Source of the DNA: Mycolicibacterium senegalense
GTDB taxonomy: Bacteria; Actinomycetota; Actinomycetes; Mycobacteriales; Mycobacteriaceae
Assembly (NCBI RefSeq): GCF_019645875.1
Contig: NZ_CP081000.1
Location: forward strand, 1,736,001 to 1,800,000
DNA length: 64,000 bases
Reading direction: 5' to 3'
In this document: positions 7,218 through 14,986 of the stretch, piece after piece
How the letters are laid out: each line of letters begins with the position of its first letter
How positions within the stretch are numbered: the first letter of the stretch is position 1
Made by a program: the position numbers and the translations under genes
Notes under the pieces: generated by a model
What the model was told of the DNA's origin: nothing
The model's database searches: none
What the model saw: only the letters and a program-made list of their open reading frames with translations

Positions 7218-8963
7218 GTGACTGACCCGATCTCAGCACCGGGCGACGGGCAAACCTTCCTCGGTCCGCAGCAAAGGGCGCAAGCCTGGCAACGACTCGG
7301 CAGCGAACAATTCGACGTGGTGGTGATCGGCGGCGGTGTCGTCGGCGCCGGCGCGGCTCTCGATGCGGCGACGCGGGGCCTCAAGGTCGCCCTTGTCGAG
7401 GCCCGGGATTTCGCGTCGGGCACTTCGAGTCGCAGCTCCAAGATGTTCCACGGCGGGTTGCGCTACCTCGAGCAGCTGGAGTTCGGGCTGGTTCGTGAGG
7501 CCCTCTACGAGCGTGAGCTGAGCTTGACCACGCTCGCACCGCACCTGGTCAAGCCGTTGCCGTTCCTGTTCCCGTTGACCAACCGTTGGTGGGAACGGCC
7601 CTATATCGCCGCGGGCATCTTCCTCTACGACCAGCTCGGCGGAGCGAAATCCGTTCCCGCACAAAAGCATCTGACCAAATCCGGGGCGCTGCGGTTGGCT
7701 CCGGGGCTCAAGCGCAGCTCGCTGATCGGTGGCATCCGTTACTACGACACCGTCGTCGACGACGCCCGGCACACCATGACCGTGGCCCGTACCGCGGCCC
7801 ATTACGGCGCCGTGGTGCGTTCGTCGAGTCAGGTGGTGGCGCTGCTGCGCGAGGGTGATCGCGTAGTGGGCGTGACGCTGCGCGATTCCGAAGACGGTGC
7901 CACCACAGAAGTGCGGGGCCATGTCGTGGTGAACGCCACCGGGGTCTGGACCGACGAGATCCAGGCGCTGTCCAAGGAGCGCGGCCGGTTCCGGGTGCGC
8001 GCGTCCAAGGGCGTGCACATCGTGGTGCCACGCGATCGGATCGTCAGTGAGGTGGCGATCATCTTGCGCACCGAGAAGTCGGTGCTGTTCGTGATTCCGT
8101 GGGGTACACACTGGATCATCGGCACCACCGACACGGACTGGAATCTCGATCTCGCGCATCCCGCCGCGACGAAGGCCGACATCGACTACATCCTGGGCCA
8201 CGTCAACACCGTGCTGGCCACCCCGCTGACCCACGACGACATCGACGGTGTGTACGCCGGGCTGCGCCCGCTGCTGGCCGGGGAGAGTGAGGAAACCTCC
8301 AAGCTCTCGCGTGAGCACGCCGTCGCGGTGCCCTCTCCGGGACTGGTGGCCATTGCCGGCGGCAAGTACACCACCTACCGCGTGATGGCGGCCGACGCCA
8401 TCGACGCTGCCGCCGAGTTCATCCCGGCCCGGGTGGCCCCGTCGATTACCGCGAAGGTCCCGCTGATGGGGGCCGACGGGTATTTCGCCCTGATCAATCA
8501 AACCGAGTTCGTCGGAAAGCATTACGGGCTGCATCCGTACCGGGTCCGGCATCTGCTGGACCGATACGGCTCGCTGATCGGTGAGGTGCTCAAGATGGCG
8601 GAGGACGAGCCGGAACTGCTGGCACCCATCACCGCGGCGCCGGTCTACCTCAAGGTCGAGGCCTACTATGCCGCCGCGGCCGAGGGCGCCCTTCATCTCG
8701 AGGACATCCTGGCCCGCCGCATGCGGATCGCGATCGAATATCCGCACCGCGGCGTCGATTGTGCGCGTGAGGTGGCCGAAGTGGTTGCGCCGGTGCTGGG
8801 TTGGACCGCTGCGGACGTCGACCGGGAGGTCGCCACCTACGTCGCCCGGGTGGAGGCCGAGGTGCTGTCGCAGACGCAACCCGACGACGAGTCCGCCGAC
8901 GCGCTGCGTCAAGCCGCGCCGGAGGCCCGTGCCGAGATCCTCGAGCCCGTGCCGCTCAATTGA
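7218..8963 (+). CDS. glpD2: Aerobic glycerol-3-phosphate dehydrogenase
   Basis: FAD-dependent sn-glycerol-3-phosphate dehydrogenase, 581 aa, which oxidises glycerol-3-phosphate to dihydroxyacetone phosphate and passes electrons to quinone at the membrane. The Rossmann FAD motif VVIGGGVVGAGAALDA is at about 35-50, followed by TSSRSSKMFHGGLRYLEQ, typical of GlpD. The catalytic region RASKGVHIVVPR and the segment GTHWIIGTTDTDW (about 295-307) match the family, as does the alpha-helical C-terminal domain with EYPHRGVDCAREV. Length is usual for the actinobacterial enzyme. The stop overlaps the next start (TTGA). Pairing with LpdA, a quinone reductase, suggests joint feeding of the quinone pool. 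Confidence 0.93.
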   Translation: MTDPISAPGDGQTFLGPQQRAQAWQRLGSEQFDVVVIGGGVVGAGAALDAATRGLKVALVEARDFASGTSSRSSKMFHGGLRYLEQLEFGLVREALYERELSLTTLAPHLVKPLPFLFPLTNRWWERPYIAAGIFLYDQLGGAKSVPAQKHLTKSGALRLAPGLKRSSLIGGIRYYDTVVDDARHTMTVARTAAHYGAVVRSSSQVVALLREGDRVVGVTLRDSEDGATTEVRGHVVVNATGVWTDEIQALSKERGRFRVRASKGVHIVVPRDRIVSEVAIILRTEKSVLFVIPWGTHWIIGTTDTDWNLDLAHPAATKADIDYILGHVNTVLATPLTHDDIDGVYAGLRPLLAGESEETSKLSREHAVAVPSPGLVAIAGGKYTTYRVMAADAIDAAAEFIPARVAPSITAKVPLMGADGYFALINQTEFVGKHYGLHPYRVRHLLDRYGSLIGEVLKMAEDEPELLAPITAAPVYLKVEAYYAAAAEGALHLEDILARRMRIAIEYPHRGVDCAREVAEVVAPVLGWTAADVDREVATYVARVEAEVLSQTQPDDESADALRQAAPEARAEILEPVPLN

Positions 8964-9814
8964 GCAAGCCTCCGCCGCTGCCGGTACGTGACGGACTGGG
9001 GCCGGCGCGACTGCGGTTGTGGGGCGGCAATGTGCACGACGAGTTGCAGAAACGGTTCGGTTTGGGCGCGAAAGTGCTTGCCGGAGAAGTGGTTCTACCC
9101 GACGGTAAGCCTGTCGACGCGACCACGACGTTACCCGCCGGCGCGCACGTCTACTTCTACCGCGACCTGGTCGACGAGGTGGAGGTGCCGTTCGACATCC
9201 CGGTCCTGCACCGCGACGACGACATCCTGGTGGTCGACAAGCCGCACTTTCTGGCCACCATGCCCCGAGGTGGCCACATCGCGCAGACTGCGCTGGTCCG
9301 GCTGCGACGGGAACTGGACCTACCGGAGCTGAGCCCCGCGCACCGGCTGGACCGGCTGACGGCTGGCGTGTTGCTGTTCACCGTGCGCCGTGAGATCCGG
9401 GGCCGGTATCAGCGGTTGTTCGCCGAGGGCGGGGCCCGCAAGACGTACCTCGCTCGCTCCGACGGCGCGGCGACAGTGCATCTGCCCGCCACCCTGCGCA
9501 GCCGGATCATCAAGCAGCGGGGGCAGTTACAGGCGTTTGAAGAGGCCGGGGAGCCCAACGCCGAGACCTACATCGAGGATCTGGGGGAGGGGTGCTATCG
9601 GCTGTCTCCCCGCACCGGCCGGACGCATCAGCTGCGGGTGCACATGGCCTCGATCGGTTTACCGATCATCGGTGATTCCTTGTATCCCAAGGTGGTCGAC
9701 GTCGCACCCGATGATTTCGGCGACCCATTACAACTGCTGGCTCAGCGCCTCGAGTTCACCGACCCGATCACCGGTGAGGACCGCGAGTTCGTCAGCTCCC
9801 GCGGATTGGGCTGA
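8960..9814 (+). CDS. RluA-family pseudouridine synthase (Rv3300c type)
   Basis: Pseudouridine synthase of 284 aa that isomerises uridine in rRNA or tRNA. The catalytic motif HRLDR is at 128-132 (Asp131). The end of the catalytic domain reads RTGRTHQLRVHMASIGLPIIGD. An N-terminal segment before VVDKPHFLATMP resembles a degenerate RNA-binding S4 region. The frame is open upstream to 8801, but that extension is a shadow of glpD2. The TTG at 8960 gives a 4-bp TTGA overlap with the glpD2 stop and matches the expected family length. RNA target unknown. Confidence 0.87.
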   Translation: MSKPPPLPVRDGLGPARLRLWGGNVHDELQKRFGLGAKVLAGEVVLPDGKPVDATTTLPAGAHVYFYRDLVDEVEVPFDIPVLHRDDDILVVDKPHFLATMPRGGHIAQTALVRLRRELDLPELSPAHRLDRLTAGVLLFTVRREIRGRYQRLFAEGGARKTYLARSDGAATVHLPATLRSRIIKQRGQLQAFEEAGEPNAETYIEDLGEGCYRLSPRTGRTHQLRVHMASIGLPIIGDSLYPKVVDVAPDDFGDPLQLLAQRLEFTDPITGEDREFVSSRGLG

Positions 9815-9855
9815 AGCCTTGCGCCGCCGGATCGCGGTGATGGTCTACTGACGGG

Positions 9856-10626
9856 GTGAACCGTGAGACTTTTGACCATCTGTTCGACATGACCGACCGT
9901 ACCGTGATCGTCACCGGCGGCACTCGTGGCATCGGGTTGGCTCTCGCCGAGGGCTTTACGTTGGCCGGTGCGCGGGTGGTGGTCGCCAGCCGCAAGCCCG
10001 AGGCCTGCGAGCGGGCGGCCGAGCACCTGCGCGAGCTCGGTGGGCAGGCCATCGGAGTTCCCACCCACAGTGGCAACATCGATGACCTCGGCGCATTGGT
10101 GGAGCGCACGGTCGCCGAGTTCGGCGGGATCGACGTGGTGGTCAACAATGCTGCCAACGCGTTGGCGCAGCCGTTGGGGCAGATGACGCCGGAAGCGTGG
10201 GCAAAGTCTTACGAGGTGAACCTGCGCGGGCCGGTGTTTTTGGTGCAGCATGCCTTGCCGCATCTGAAGGCCAGTTCAAAGGCCGCAGTGCTGAACATGG
10301 TGTCGGTCGGCGCGTTCAACTTCGCGCCGGCCTTGTCGATCTACGCCTCGGGCAAGGCCGCGCTGATGTCGGTGACGCGCTCGATGGCTGCCGAGTTCGC
10401 TCCGCTGGGCATCAGGGTGAACGCCTTGGCGCCGGGACCGGTCGACACCGACATGATGCGCAACAACCCGCAGGAGGCCATCGACCTCATGAAGGGCGGC
10501 ACTTTGATGAAGCGTCTGGCCACCCCGGACGAAATGGTGGGCGCGGCCCTGCTGATGTGTTCCGATGCCGGCAGTTACATGACCGGGCAGGTGGTCATCG
10601 TCGACGGCGGCGGCACTCCGCGATGA
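9856..10626 (+). CDS. Short-chain dehydrogenase/reductase
   Basis: Classical SDR of 256 aa. The NAD(P)-binding motif TGGTRGIG is at 20-27 and NNAAN at 97-101. The catalytic Ser150, Tyr163 and Lys167 lie in NMVSVGAF and IYASGKAAL. The C-terminal YMTGQVVIVDGGG is typical of FabG-like reductases. It starts with GTG. The end overlaps the PH-like gene by ATGA, so these two form an operon. Substrate not predictable; a 3-oxoacyl or alcohol substrate is most likely. Confidence 0.88.
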   Translation: MNRETFDHLFDMTDRTVIVTGGTRGIGLALAEGFTLAGARVVVASRKPEACERAAEHLRELGGQAIGVPTHSGNIDDLGALVERTVAEFGGIDVVVNNAANALAQPLGQMTPEAWAKSYEVNLRGPVFLVQHALPHLKASSKAAVLNMVSVGAFNFAPALSIYASGKAALMSVTRSMAAEFAPLGIRVNALAPGPVDTDMMRNNPQEAIDLMKGGTLMKRLATPDEMVGAALLMCSDAGSYMTGQVVIVDGGGTPR

Positions 10627-11231
10627 CTGTTCCGGTGTACGACGACTTCACCGTGCCGGTCGTGCTGCAGGGCGCGGACAGCACACGCGTGTGGCGCGGC
10701 CGGCGTCAGACGCTGACGATGTCGCCGGCCGGGATCAGGTTCGAACGTCGCGGGAAGACGGTGCAGCTCGAGTGGCGCGATATCACCGGCATCGCCATGG
10801 TCAATATGAGCGGGTCCTTTCGAGTCGTCTTCAATGCGTGGGCCATCTGCGCGCAGGGTGCCGACGCGATCTACCCGCATGAGTTCGAGAAGGATTGGCC
10901 CACCGGGCAGATCGGGCGCTGGCTGGCGCACTACCGGCCCGATCTGGTGCTACCCGCCGACGGAGCGATGTTGCCGTTCGGCATACCGCGTGAGTACTAC
11001 CGGTGGGTCATCCCGTTCGCTCTGGTAGCCGGGCTGGTGGGATCGTTCATTGCGGCCAAATCGCTTCTGGGTGGACTCGGCATCATGGCGGCCATGGTCG
11101 TTCTCACGTTGCCGTTCACCTCGCCTCGGCGTTTTCGGATCGCGGGTTACATGTTCGTCACCGTCATGCTGGCTTGGCTGCTCGTGATCGGCTTCCTGGC
11201 CCTCGTGCCGATCAACGGGAAGATGCTGTGA
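10623..11231 (+). CDS. PH-like domain membrane protein
   Basis: Protein of 202 aa. The N-terminal half (about 1-110) is a beta-rich, PH-like bacterial domain: RRQTLTMSPAGIRFERRGKTVQL, WRDITGIAMVNMS, then VFNAWAICA. The C-terminal half has two or three hydrophobic segments, about 125-150 (WVIPFALVAGLVGSFIAA), 150-165 and 175-198. No enzymatic motif is seen. It is coupled by a 4-bp overlap to the SDR, which suggests membrane-associated work alongside that enzyme, though this is inference. Confidence 0.7.
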   Translation: MTVPVYDDFTVPVVLQGADSTRVWRGRRQTLTMSPAGIRFERRGKTVQLEWRDITGIAMVNMSGSFRVVFNAWAICAQGADAIYPHEFEKDWPTGQIGRWLAHYRPDLVLPADGAMLPFGIPREYYRWVIPFALVAGLVGSFIAAKSLLGGLGIMAAMVVLTLPFTSPRRFRIAGYMFVTVMLAWLLVIGFLALVPINGKML

Positions 11232-11234
11232 CGC

Positions 11235-12026
11235 TCAGCTGTGCTTCGTGAACCGATCGGACCCGCTCAGGCTGCCGGTACCGACCGACAGGATCTGGCT
11301 GCGATTCTCCACGTGCAGCGCCGTTTCCAGGCAGCCGGCATCGAGATTGGCCCACAGCACCTGCTTGGTCGATTCCAGGCCGAATTTGCCATAGCCGCAT
11401 AGGGTTTCGGCGATTTCCAAGGCGGCGTCGAGGAGGTTGGCAGTGTCGTCGACGACGCGGGTGACCAAACCGAGCCGCAGCGCCTCGGCGGCGTCGACCG
11501 CTCGCGCGGTCAGGATCAGATCGAACGCCGGGCCCGCGCCGATGATCCGGGGCAAGGTGTAGCTCACTCCGATGTCGCAGCCGCCGATGCCCAGCTTGAT
11601 GAACTGGGTGCAGAACTTCGCCGCCGGGCCGGCGATGCGGATATCGCTGGCCGCGGCGAGCGCGAAACCACCGCCGTAGGCGGCGCCGTTTACCGCGGCG
11701 ATGACGGGCTGGCGCAGTCGGTGCAGCTTGACGGTCAGGTTGGCGATGCGCTCCTGCCAGCGCATGCCGGAGCGGGGAAACTCGGTGCCGCCGCCGGCCT
11801 CGGGCGGGTTTGGATTGCTCAGATCCAGGCCCGAGCAGAATCCGCGACCAGCACCGGTGAGGACGACGACCCGGCATTCGTTGTTCGCCGCGATCTCATC
11901 GAGGGTGGCATGCAGTGCCTCGACCAATTCGAACGACAACGCGTTGAGTTTGTCCGGCCGGTTGAGCGTGATGACGGCGATATCGGGTCGCGGGTAGGAA
12001 AGGTCAAGTGGCTGCGCAGGGGACAT
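11235..12026 (-). CDS. Enoyl-CoA hydratase/isomerase family protein
   Basis: Crotonase-fold protein of 263 aa. Family features are ALSFELVEAL, the oxyanion-hole segment GAGRGFCSGLDLS (about 58-70), the second oxyanion strand VIAAVNGAAYGGGFALAAASDIR (about 108-130), and IKLGIGGCDIGVSY. The last takes the place of the ...LGL.P..G... helix and carries Gly-Gly-Cys-Asp where classical hydratases have the second catalytic Glu. The exact reaction (hydratase, isomerase, hydrolase) is therefore uncertain. TAGGGT lies 6 nt upstream of the ATG, with no Shine-Dalgarno. It is convergent with the SDR/PH operon, 3 bp apart. Confidence 0.87.
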   Translation of the reverse strand: MSPAQPLDLSYPRPDIAVITLNRPDKLNALSFELVEALHATLDEIAANNECRVVVLTGAGRGFCSGLDLSNPNPPEAGGGTEFPRSGMRWQERIANLTVKLHRLRQPVIAAVNGAAYGGGFALAAASDIRIAGPAAKFCTQFIKLGIGGCDIGVSYTLPRIIGAGPAFDLILTARAVDAAEALRLGLVTRVVDDTANLLDAALEIAETLCGYGKFGLESTKQVLWANLDAGCLETALHVENRSQILSVGTGSLSGSDRFTKHS

Positions 12027-12044
12027 GACCGGACCCTAGAACGT

Positions 12045-12640
12045 GTCGAACAGCTGGCTGCGGTCGGGCCGTCGGAGTAGTAGGGCGATTTGCCTCGGGT
12101 AGACGAAGTCTTCGTGCGCGACCAGGGTTTTTTCGTAGTGACGGTGATGCGGCGACAGTGATTGATCCAGCCGTCGGTGCATTCGACCACCAGCGTCGTG
12201 GTTGGACGATGAACCCGTGGCAGGGTTCTGCCCTGGTCACCACCTCGACTGTGACGCCCGCTTTAGTCGCTCCGTAGAAGCCTCGCCGCCCGGCCACCGG
12301 CGAGGCATTGACCGACGAGGAATCAACGACGGCTGCGGCGGGCGATTGGCGCCGCCCGGATCGGGTGCGGACCTCGCTGCGGACCGCGGTAAGGATTCGC
12401 GTCCAGGCACCGTTACGGCACCAGCGCAGGAAATGCATGTGCCGACGACCACAACACGGTGAAGTCGTGCGGCAGATGCCGCCAGGCGCACCCGGTGCGC
12501 AGCACATACACAATGGCGTCGAGGTACTCCGGCCACCGCTGCGGTGGGCAGGGCCGTCCACCGCGTGGATGTTTCAGCACGGCGAAGTTGGCGGTACGTG
12601 CCCACGCGGTGTCAGACAGATCGCAGCGGTACCGGCGCCG
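12045..12640 (-). pseudogene. Decayed IS5-family transposase
   Basis: Three minus-strand frames each carry part of an IS5-type (DDE) transposase. The N-terminus is at about 12415-12634, with RYRCDLSDTAWA and AIVYVLRTGCAWRHLPHDF. The middle is at about 12190-12430, with WCRNGAWTRIL, VVDSSSVNASP and FYGATKAGV. The C-terminus is below 12190, with VVECTDGWINHCRR. At least two frameshifts separate them. The total span (~600 bp) is shorter than the ~800-bp intact genes, so a segment including the middle catalytic Asp region appears deleted. No terminal inverted repeats could be assigned. It has no active product. Confidence 0.8.
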
Positions 12641-12741
12641 ACCGGGACTTGGGGCACATGACGATCGGTGGCGATTGAGAGGTCGGACACGTCGTCGCTG
12701 GCCCAGAGTGTTGTCAGTGGTGCATGGGACGCTGCACGGTG

Positions 12742-14166
12742 ATGGCGCGGCACGCGACATTCCGGTTCTGTCTCGATCCGACGGTCGAGCAGCACGCGGT
12801 GCTGGCCCGGCATGCCGGGGCGTCGCGATTCGCGTTTAACCAGTGCCTGCGGATCGTGAAATCCGCGCTCACACAACGTCGCACCGATCCGGGCGTGGAG
12901 GTGCCGTGGACCGGGTTCGATCTGATCAACGCGTTCAATGCGTGGAAGAAGACCGAGGGCGCCGGCCGGGTGTTCACCGCCGATGCCGACGGTGGCGTCG
13001 AGGTGGTGGTGATCGGTTTGGCGTGGCGGCGTGAGGTGTGTCAGCAGGTGTTTGAGGAAGCCGCCGTCGACTTCGGGAGAGGGTTGGCCGCATGGTCGGA
13101 TTCACGGTCGGGCAAGCGCAAAGGCCGCCGGGTCGGGTTCCCGCGGTTCAAGAAGAAGACCGGCGCCATCGTGTCGTTTCGACTGCGCAACAGGCACGCC
13201 AAGGGCAAACTCGCCGCGATTCGTGTCGGCGACAATGATCGGCCCCGCTCGGTCACCCTGCCCGGCATCGGCGCTGTGGCCGTGCACGGCGACACCCGTC
13301 GGCTGCGGCGCATGCTGGGCAAAGGACGGGCGAAGATCCTGTTCGCCACCATCAGTTGCCACGGGGGTCGGTGGTGGATCGCACTCAATGTCGAGGCCGC
13401 CGACCTGCACCCGGCCCAGCAGCACCCGACACGCCACCCCGACGATGCTGGCGGCTGGGTGGGCATCGATCGCGGCCTGTCGGCGTTCCTGGTCGCCGCG
13501 ACCGCCGACGGCACCGAGGTCGCCCGCATTGACGATGCACCCAAGGCGCTGGCTGTGGGGATGAATCAGCAGCGGCGGTTGTCGAAGTCGTTGTCCCGCA
13601 AAAAGAAAGGATCACGCCATCGAAAGGATGCCGCGGCCCGGCTAGGGCGCCATCACCATCGTGTCGTCAACGTTCGGCGGCATTTCCTGCACCAGGTATC
13701 GGGCGAGCTGGTCAAGACCCACGACCGGATCGTCATCGAAAACCTGAATGTGGCAGGCATGCTGGCCAATCACCGGCTGGCTCGCGCGATCTCCGATGCC
13801 GGCTGGGCCGAGTTCGCCCGGATGGTGCGCTACAAACAAGCGTGGCGCGGCGGGCAGCTGATCGAAGCCGACCGCTGGTATCCGTCAAGTCAGCTCTGCT
13901 CGCTTTGCGGAGCGCGCCGCACCGACCTGACCCTGGCCGACCGAGTGTTCACCTGCCCCAACGGCCATGTGATCGATCGTGACGGCAACGCCGCGACGAA
14001 TCTGGCCCGCTGGCCTCACACCCACCCAACCGATCCCCGGACCCCCAAGCAACGGGGCCGGGCCACCAATGCCCGCCGACGGGACGGCGCTGGCCAACAC
14101 CCCCGTGTTGGTGAAACCAGCCCGAAAGACGCGGGAACCGACGTTCACACCGCACCCGCGGCCTGA
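12742..14166 (+). CDS. tnpB: TnpB-type RNA-guided nuclease, orphan IS200/IS605-like
   Basis: Full-length TnpB of 474 aa: N-terminal beta/helix domain, the conserved GFPRFKKK basic segment (132-139), and a split RuvC nuclease with Asp243 in VGIDRGL, Glu333 in IENLNV and Asp412/Asp414 in DRDGNAATN. The catalytic residues look intact. The zinc ribbon is unusual: CSLCG (Cys386, Cys389) is followed by CPNGH (Cys405, His409), so the usual fourth Cys is missing and His409 may replace it. There is no TnpA or serine recombinase beside it. The ATG at 12742 is favoured over 12724. It lies next to a decayed IS5 copy, so it belongs to an insertion-prone patch. Confidence 0.9.
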   Translation: MARHATFRFCLDPTVEQHAVLARHAGASRFAFNQCLRIVKSALTQRRTDPGVEVPWTGFDLINAFNAWKKTEGAGRVFTADADGGVEVVVIGLAWRREVCQQVFEEAAVDFGRGLAAWSDSRSGKRKGRRVGFPRFKKKTGAIVSFRLRNRHAKGKLAAIRVGDNDRPRSVTLPGIGAVAVHGDTRRLRRMLGKGRAKILFATISCHGGRWWIALNVEAADLHPAQQHPTRHPDDAGGWVGIDRGLSAFLVAATADGTEVARIDDAPKALAVGMNQQRRLSKSLSRKKKGSRHRKDAAARLGRHHHRVVNVRRHFLHQVSGELVKTHDRIVIENLNVAGMLANHRLARAISDAGWAEFARMVRYKQAWRGGQLIEADRWYPSSQLCSLCGARRTDLTLADRVFTCPNGHVIDRDGNAATNLARWPHTHPTDPRTPKQRGRATNARRRDGAGQHPRVGETSPKDAGTDVHTAPAA

Positions 14167-14222
14167 ACTGACGACGCCCGAGAAGGGCGGTGCCGAAACT
14201 CAGTCGAGTTGTTCGACACGCT
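14167..14222 (+). other. Hairpins after tnpB: terminator or omega-RNA/right-end candidate
   Basis: Two small stem-loops lie between the tnpB stop and the convergent TetR stop: CGCCC-GAGAA-GGGCG (14175-14189) and AACTC-AGTC-GAGTT (14197-14210). They may be a bidirectional terminator. In TnpB elements the guide RNA scaffold also covers the tnpB 3' end and finishes in a stem-loop near the right end, so this is equally a candidate for that boundary. Confidence 0.35.
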
Positions 14223-14915
14223 TTAGCCGGTGCTGTGCCACCCGTTGACGCCGACGGCGATCATCCGTAGCTGTTTGACGGCGGTGCGGTGGATGGCCTC
14301 GACGGATTGAGCGTCGCCTGCGTCTTCGAGGCTTTCGGCTATCGAGATCATCGCGTTGACGAACAGGTTGGCCAGGATGTTGAGATCCTCACTGCTCCAG
14401 TCCTTCAGGGCGGGGAAGCGGGCGAGGTCGATCGCGAGTTCCGAGGTGATCAGCCGGATTTCGGTGCGGATTGCGTAGCGCAACACCGATACCCCGCTGG
14501 AGCGTTCGCGGGCGATGAACCGCCAGTGCTCGCGCCGGTCGTTGACACTGCCGATCAGGATCTCGGCCGAGGATTCGATGACGTGGTGCGGGTCGAGCCT
14601 GCCGGCCCGGGCGCCGCGCAGCATGTCGCGCAGCGACCGGAACGACTCATCGATGAGGACCAGGCCGAGTGCATCCATCGAATCGAAGTGCCGATAGAAC
14701 GCGGCGGGCACGATGCCCGCCTCGCGGGTGACCTCCCGCAGCGACAGCGCACTGAAGCTGCGGTCCTCCAGGAGAGTGAGGGCGGCGGTGATGATGGCGC
14801 GGCGGGTGGCCTCTTTGCGTTCTTCCCTGGACAGCGTGTCCCGCGAACGCGAGGCTGACTCGGGCTTTCGCGTTCGTGACGTCGATGTTCGTGAATTGGG
14901 CGTACGTCTGTTCAC
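14223..14915 (-). CDS. TetR-family regulator of the desaturase operon
   Basis: TetR-type repressor of about 230 aa. The DNA-binding domain lies near residues 30-75: EERKEATRRAIITAALTLLE, then the helix-turn-helix SLREVTREAGIVPAAFYRHF. The ligand domain follows. It is divergent from the reductase/desaturase operon. The GTG at 14915 is preferred over an upstream ATG at 14957, because TATGGT sits 8 nt before the GTG (leaderless) and a perfect 16-bp palindrome overlaps this start, which suits autorepression. The ligand is probably an acyl-CoA or fatty acid, by analogy with regulators of desaturases; that is inference. Confidence 0.85.
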   Translation of the reverse strand: MNRRTPNSRTSTSRTRKPESASRSRDTLSREERKEATRRAIITAALTLLEDRSFSALSLREVTREAGIVPAAFYRHFDSMDALGLVLIDESFRSLRDMLRGARAGRLDPHHVIESSAEILIGSVNDRREHWRFIARERSSGVSVLRYAIRTEIRLITSELAIDLARFPALKDWSSEDLNILANLFVNAMISIAESLEDAGDAQSVEAIHRTAVKQLRMIAVGVNGWHSTG

Positions 14916-14925
14916 TGATGTGAAC
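14910..14925. promoter_or_regulatory. Perfect palindrome, TetR operator candidate
   Basis: GTTCAC-TGAT-GTGAAC is a perfect inverted repeat covering the start point of the TetR gene, 25 bp from the -35 box of the divergent operon. Its position suits control of both promoters by the TetR protein. Confidence 0.6.
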
Positions 14926-14950
14926 CATACCACTTGCAGCAATTTTATCG

Positions 14951-14986
14951 TTGACACAGCCGCGTGTGCACGCGCACTGTGTACAC
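14951..14986 (+). promoter_or_regulatory. Promoter of the reductase/desaturase operon
   Basis: TTGACA (14951-14956), 18 nt, CACTGT (14975-14980), 6 nt, then the ATG at 14987. The layout suggests a leaderless mRNA. A second small palindrome, TGTGTACACA (14979-14988), spans the start codon. Confidence 0.5.

Noticed and set aside
5950..8912. Very long minus-strand open frames opposite lpdA and glpD2
   Set aside because: They are antisense to strongly conserved genes and rich in Arg/His/Gly, as expected from high-GC shadow frames; no family motif was seen.
12742..14222. CRISPR/Cas12 locus
   Set aside because: The protein is TnpB-sized with a TnpB zinc ribbon; no direct-repeat array or cas1/cas2 genes are present.
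14916..14957. Upstream ATG start for the desaturase TetR gene
   Set aside because: It would place the divergent promoter and palindrome inside coding sequence; the extra residues match nothing typical of TetR proteins.
14951..14986. In-frame TTG start for the reductase
   Set aside because: The TTG is part of the TTGACA -35 box, and the ATG at 14987 fits the promoter spacing and the family N-terminus.
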